DNA of 64,000 bases from contig NZ_CP107928.1 in the NCBI RefSeq assembly GCF_036030735.1, positions 8,556,001-8,620,000 on the forward strand, written 5' to 3'. The stretch is from Streptomyces sp. NBC_00425. GTDB taxonomy: Bacteria; Actinomycetota; Actinomycetes; Streptomycetales; Streptomycetaceae. A model generated the notes under the pieces. That model saw only the letters and a program-made list of their open reading frames with translations. It was not told where the DNA came from and ran no database searches. Position 1 is the first letter of the stretch. Each line of letters starts with the position of its first letter. The position numbers and the translations under genes are program-made. Below are positions 60,323 to 64,000 of this stretch, in pieces.

Positions 60323-61903
60323 TCAGACGCGGGTCCACTTCTGGTTGGCTGCGCCTCCGCAGTCCCAGATCTGGACCTTTGTGCCGTTGGCGGTCGCGCC
60401 ACCGCTGACGTCGAGGCACTTGCCGGAGCCGATGGCGGTGATCGTGCCGTCGGTGTTGAGGCGGAACTGCTGGTTGGACTGGCCGTTGCAGTCCCAGATG
60501 TTCACGGCGGTGCCGTTGGAGCCAGCGGCGCCGACGACGTCCAGGCACTTGGCGCTGCCGTAGACCCGCAGTTCGCCCGCGCTGGTGCTGGTGAACCGTT
60601 GGTTGGCGGCGCCGTTGCAGTCCCAGATCCCAGCAAGTGTTCCGTTGGCCTGGGAGCCGCCGGTGATGTCCAGGCAGCGGCCGGAGCCCTGGCCCTTGAG
60701 CGAGTAGGTGCTGCTGCCGGGCGGTGTGCCGCCGCCGGAGACCACGTACATCGCGGCGCCGTGGGCGGGGACGGAGGCGCTGACAGAGCCGCTGGTCGTG
60801 CTGGTGGTGTGCGCCCACAGATCGCGTACCGAGTAACTGGACGCCGAGCCGAGGCCGATCTGCGCAGCGGAGGTGGATACGGTGGCCGTGCCGCTGCCGC
60901 GGTTGAGGAGGACCACCGCGACCGAGCCGCCTGCCATCGGCTTGGTCCACACCTCGGTGTTGCCGTTGTCGACGAGACGGTTGCCTTGGCGGCCGCCCCA
61001 GTCCTGGTTGACCCCGATGACCTCGGTGTTGGTCAGGATCGACTTGGTGGCGGCGCTCATGGTGCGCAGGTCGTTGCCCGCGATCAGAGGCGCGTTCAGC
61101 AGCGCCCAGAGGCTGAAGTGGGCTCGGGACTCGGTGTCGGACAGACCGTTGCCCACCTCCAGCATGTCCGGGTCGTTCCAGGCGCCGGGGCGCGAGAAGC
61201 CGGCCCAGCCGGGCTGGGCGTCCAGGATTCCCATCACGGAGTTCCAGTTGGCCTGGATGTCGCCGGTGTTGCGCCAGGAGTTGCCGGTGGCGGGGCCCCA
61301 GGTGCCGACCTGGTCGTTGCCCCAGTTGCAGAGGGCGAAGAGGATGGGGCGGCCTGTCCTTGCGAGGGCGTCGCGCATGGCGGTGTAGCGTTCCTGGCCG
61401 CTGCGGCCCTGATGGTCGCCGCAGTTGTCGTACTTGAGATAGTCGATGCCCCAGGACGCCCACAGGTTGGCGTCCCGCTGCTCGTTGCCGAGGCTGGCGG
61501 GGTACCCGGCGCAGGTGGTCAGGCCGGCCGACGAGTAGATGCCGAGCTTCAGCCCCTTGCCGTGCACATAGTCGGCGACTGCCTTCATTCCGTTGGGGAA
61601 CTTCACGGGGTCCGCGACCAGGTTGCCGCCGGCGTCACGATTCCGTGTCGACCAGCAGTCGTCGATGTTGACGTACTGGTAACCGGCCGCGGCCATGCCG
61701 CTGGACACCATGGCGTCGGCGGTCTGCCGGATCAGACGGTCACTTGTGTTGCAACCGAAGCTGTTCCAGTCGTTCCAGCCCAACTGCGGGGTACGGGCAA
61801 GGCCGTTGTCGAGCGCCAGGGCCTGGGGGGCGGACAGGAGAGCGAGAGGTACCGCGGCGGCGACCACTGCCGCGGACAGCACCGCGCGAATGAGTCTGAA
61901 CAT
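60323..61903 (-). CDS. Secreted GH27 alpha-galactosidase with C-terminal ricin-B lectin
   Basis: This 526-residue protein has a signal peptide (MFRLIRAVLSAAVVAAAVPLALLSAPQALA). The GH27 barrel (~35-320) has TPQLGWNDWNSFGCN, the nucleophile Asp159 in DYLKYDNCGD and the acid/base Asp246 in AWNDPDML. A C-terminal beta domain and a ricin-type beta-trefoil (~395-526) follow, the latter with three QxW-type repeats (NQRF, NQQF, NQKW) each preceded by a G-x-CLD turn. The enzyme removes alpha-1,6-galactose from galactomannan or galacto-oligosaccharides outside the cell; the lectin module should bind galactosides. The TGA/TAG-free upstream frame is noncoding. Confidence 0.93.
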   Translation of the reverse strand: MFRLIRAVLSAAVVAAAVPLALLSAPQALALDNGLARTPQLGWNDWNSFGCNTSDRLIRQTADAMVSSGMAAAGYQYVNIDDCWSTRNRDAGGNLVADPVKFPNGMKAVADYVHGKGLKLGIYSSAGLTTCAGYPASLGNEQRDANLWASWGIDYLKYDNCGDHQGRSGQERYTAMRDALARTGRPILFALCNWGNDQVGTWGPATGNSWRNTGDIQANWNSVMGILDAQPGWAGFSRPGAWNDPDMLEVGNGLSDTESRAHFSLWALLNAPLIAGNDLRTMSAATKSILTNTEVIGVNQDWGGRQGNRLVDNGNTEVWTKPMAGGSVAVVLLNRGSGTATVSTSAAQIGLGSASSYSVRDLWAHTTSTTSGSVSASVPAHGAAMYVVSGGGTPPGSSTYSLKGQGSGRCLDITGGSQANGTLAGIWDCNGAANQRFTSTSAGELRVYGSAKCLDVVGAAGSNGTAVNIWDCNGQSNQQFRLNTDGTITAIGSGKCLDVSGGATANGTKVQIWDCGGAANQKWTRV

Positions 61904-62079
61904 GGTTTCTCCTTGATCGGTCGTGCGTGTCCAAGGGCGTCTGGCATGAGCCCGATCCCGTGGTGTGCCGGTGTGCGACGACCGCACCCAGGGCAGCGCC
62001 GGCCAGCCTGAGTACGGCGATGCCGTAGCAGCCGTCCCCCTCCGGCCCGCCGGGTGTCCGGGCCGCAGTGACGGCATGT

Positions 62080-62110
62080 CCGAAGTGCCTTTTTCCACAC
62101 AGCACTTCGG
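62080..62110. terminator. 9-bp hairpin between the polyesterase and GH27 genes
   Basis: CCGAAGTGC (62080-62088) and GCACTTCGG (62102-62110) pair perfectly around a 13-nt loop, 34 nt after the polyesterase stop codon on the minus strand. Confidence 0.55.
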
Positions 62111-62143
62111 TGCCCTTCTGCCTCGGGTCGGAGTCAGTCCTCG

Positions 62144-64000
<1,857 letters not shown>

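Overview
The window is high-GC actinobacterial DNA and almost certainly comes from a Streptomyces chromosome. It carries many Streptomyces-typical genes (Rv1733c-like membrane protein, DUF6643, SHOCT, Cds1-type PLP enzyme, TerD, regulatory HATPase), GC-rich third positions, frequent GTG starts, and TANNNT -10 elements lying 6-7 nt before start codons that have no Shine-Dalgarno. No tRNA, rRNA, CRISPR array or origin was seen.

Layout. (1) 1-30.1 kb is ordinary core-like chromosome: an RlmG/RsmC-type rRNA methyltransferase (cut by the left edge), AlkB, a ROK regulator, a 3-hydroxyisobutyrate dehydrogenase-like enzyme, a TetR/DUF4865 pair, Cds1, a DeoR regulator, an 11-TM protein with a lipase-type GHSQG motif, a beta-helix/AAA+ fusion, MOSC, TerD, a HpnB-like glycosyltransferase, an Asp/Glu racemase, Lnt opposite a Wzy-like membrane protein, Nudix, 3-hydroxybutyrate dehydrogenase, a GAF/PucR-type regulator and an MHS transporter. 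(2) 30.1-34.1 kb is a scarred mobile zone: a gene cut short at its 3' end, a frameshifted IS630 transposase, an LRV-repeat gene, a 13-bp tandem repeat, a truncated and frameshifted uvrA-like pseudogene, and two copies of a 36-bp sequence. (3) 34.1-41.2 kb is an accessory redox cluster: two Old Yellow Enzymes, VOC, a RidA-like protein, SRPBCC, a NAD(P)-binding reductase, an NTF2-like protein and an SDR with its catalytic middle deleted, bracketed by HxlR and GntR regulators. (4) 41.2-44.8 kb is decayed, with a broken response regulator, a probable alpha-galactosidase remnant and one intact secreted GH43 arabinanase. (5) 44.8-60.2 kb is a complete myo-inositol catabolic locus: an ABC importer operon, a ten-gene iol operon including an MFS importer, and a divergent LacI regulator. 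(6) 60.3-64 kb is a run of secreted hydrolases: GH27 alpha-galactosidase with ricin-B lectin, a PETase/cutinase-like polyesterase with ricin-B lectin, and the end of a GH5 enzyme.

The best-supported system is the inositol regulon. The ABC operon and the iol operon each start with a TTGACA -35 element followed 30-31 bp later by nearly the same 25-bp operator (23 of 25 identical), and the LacI gene sits beside one of them. Inositol enters by IolT or the ABC importer and is oxidised by IolG. IolE, IolD, IolB and IolC carry it to a phosphorylated intermediate, which a Cgl0159-family aldolase candidate and IolA/MmsA would convert to central metabolites.

The items most worth a second look are the polyesterase-lectin fusion (triad S188-D234-H265 at PETase spacing, with Phe in place of the substrate-clamp Trp), the dual-OYE cluster with its autoregulatory GntR promoter, the beta-helix/AAA+ fusion, and the 36-bp repeat linking IS630 to a truncated uvrA fragment. 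All family names are from sequence recognition; no database search was run.
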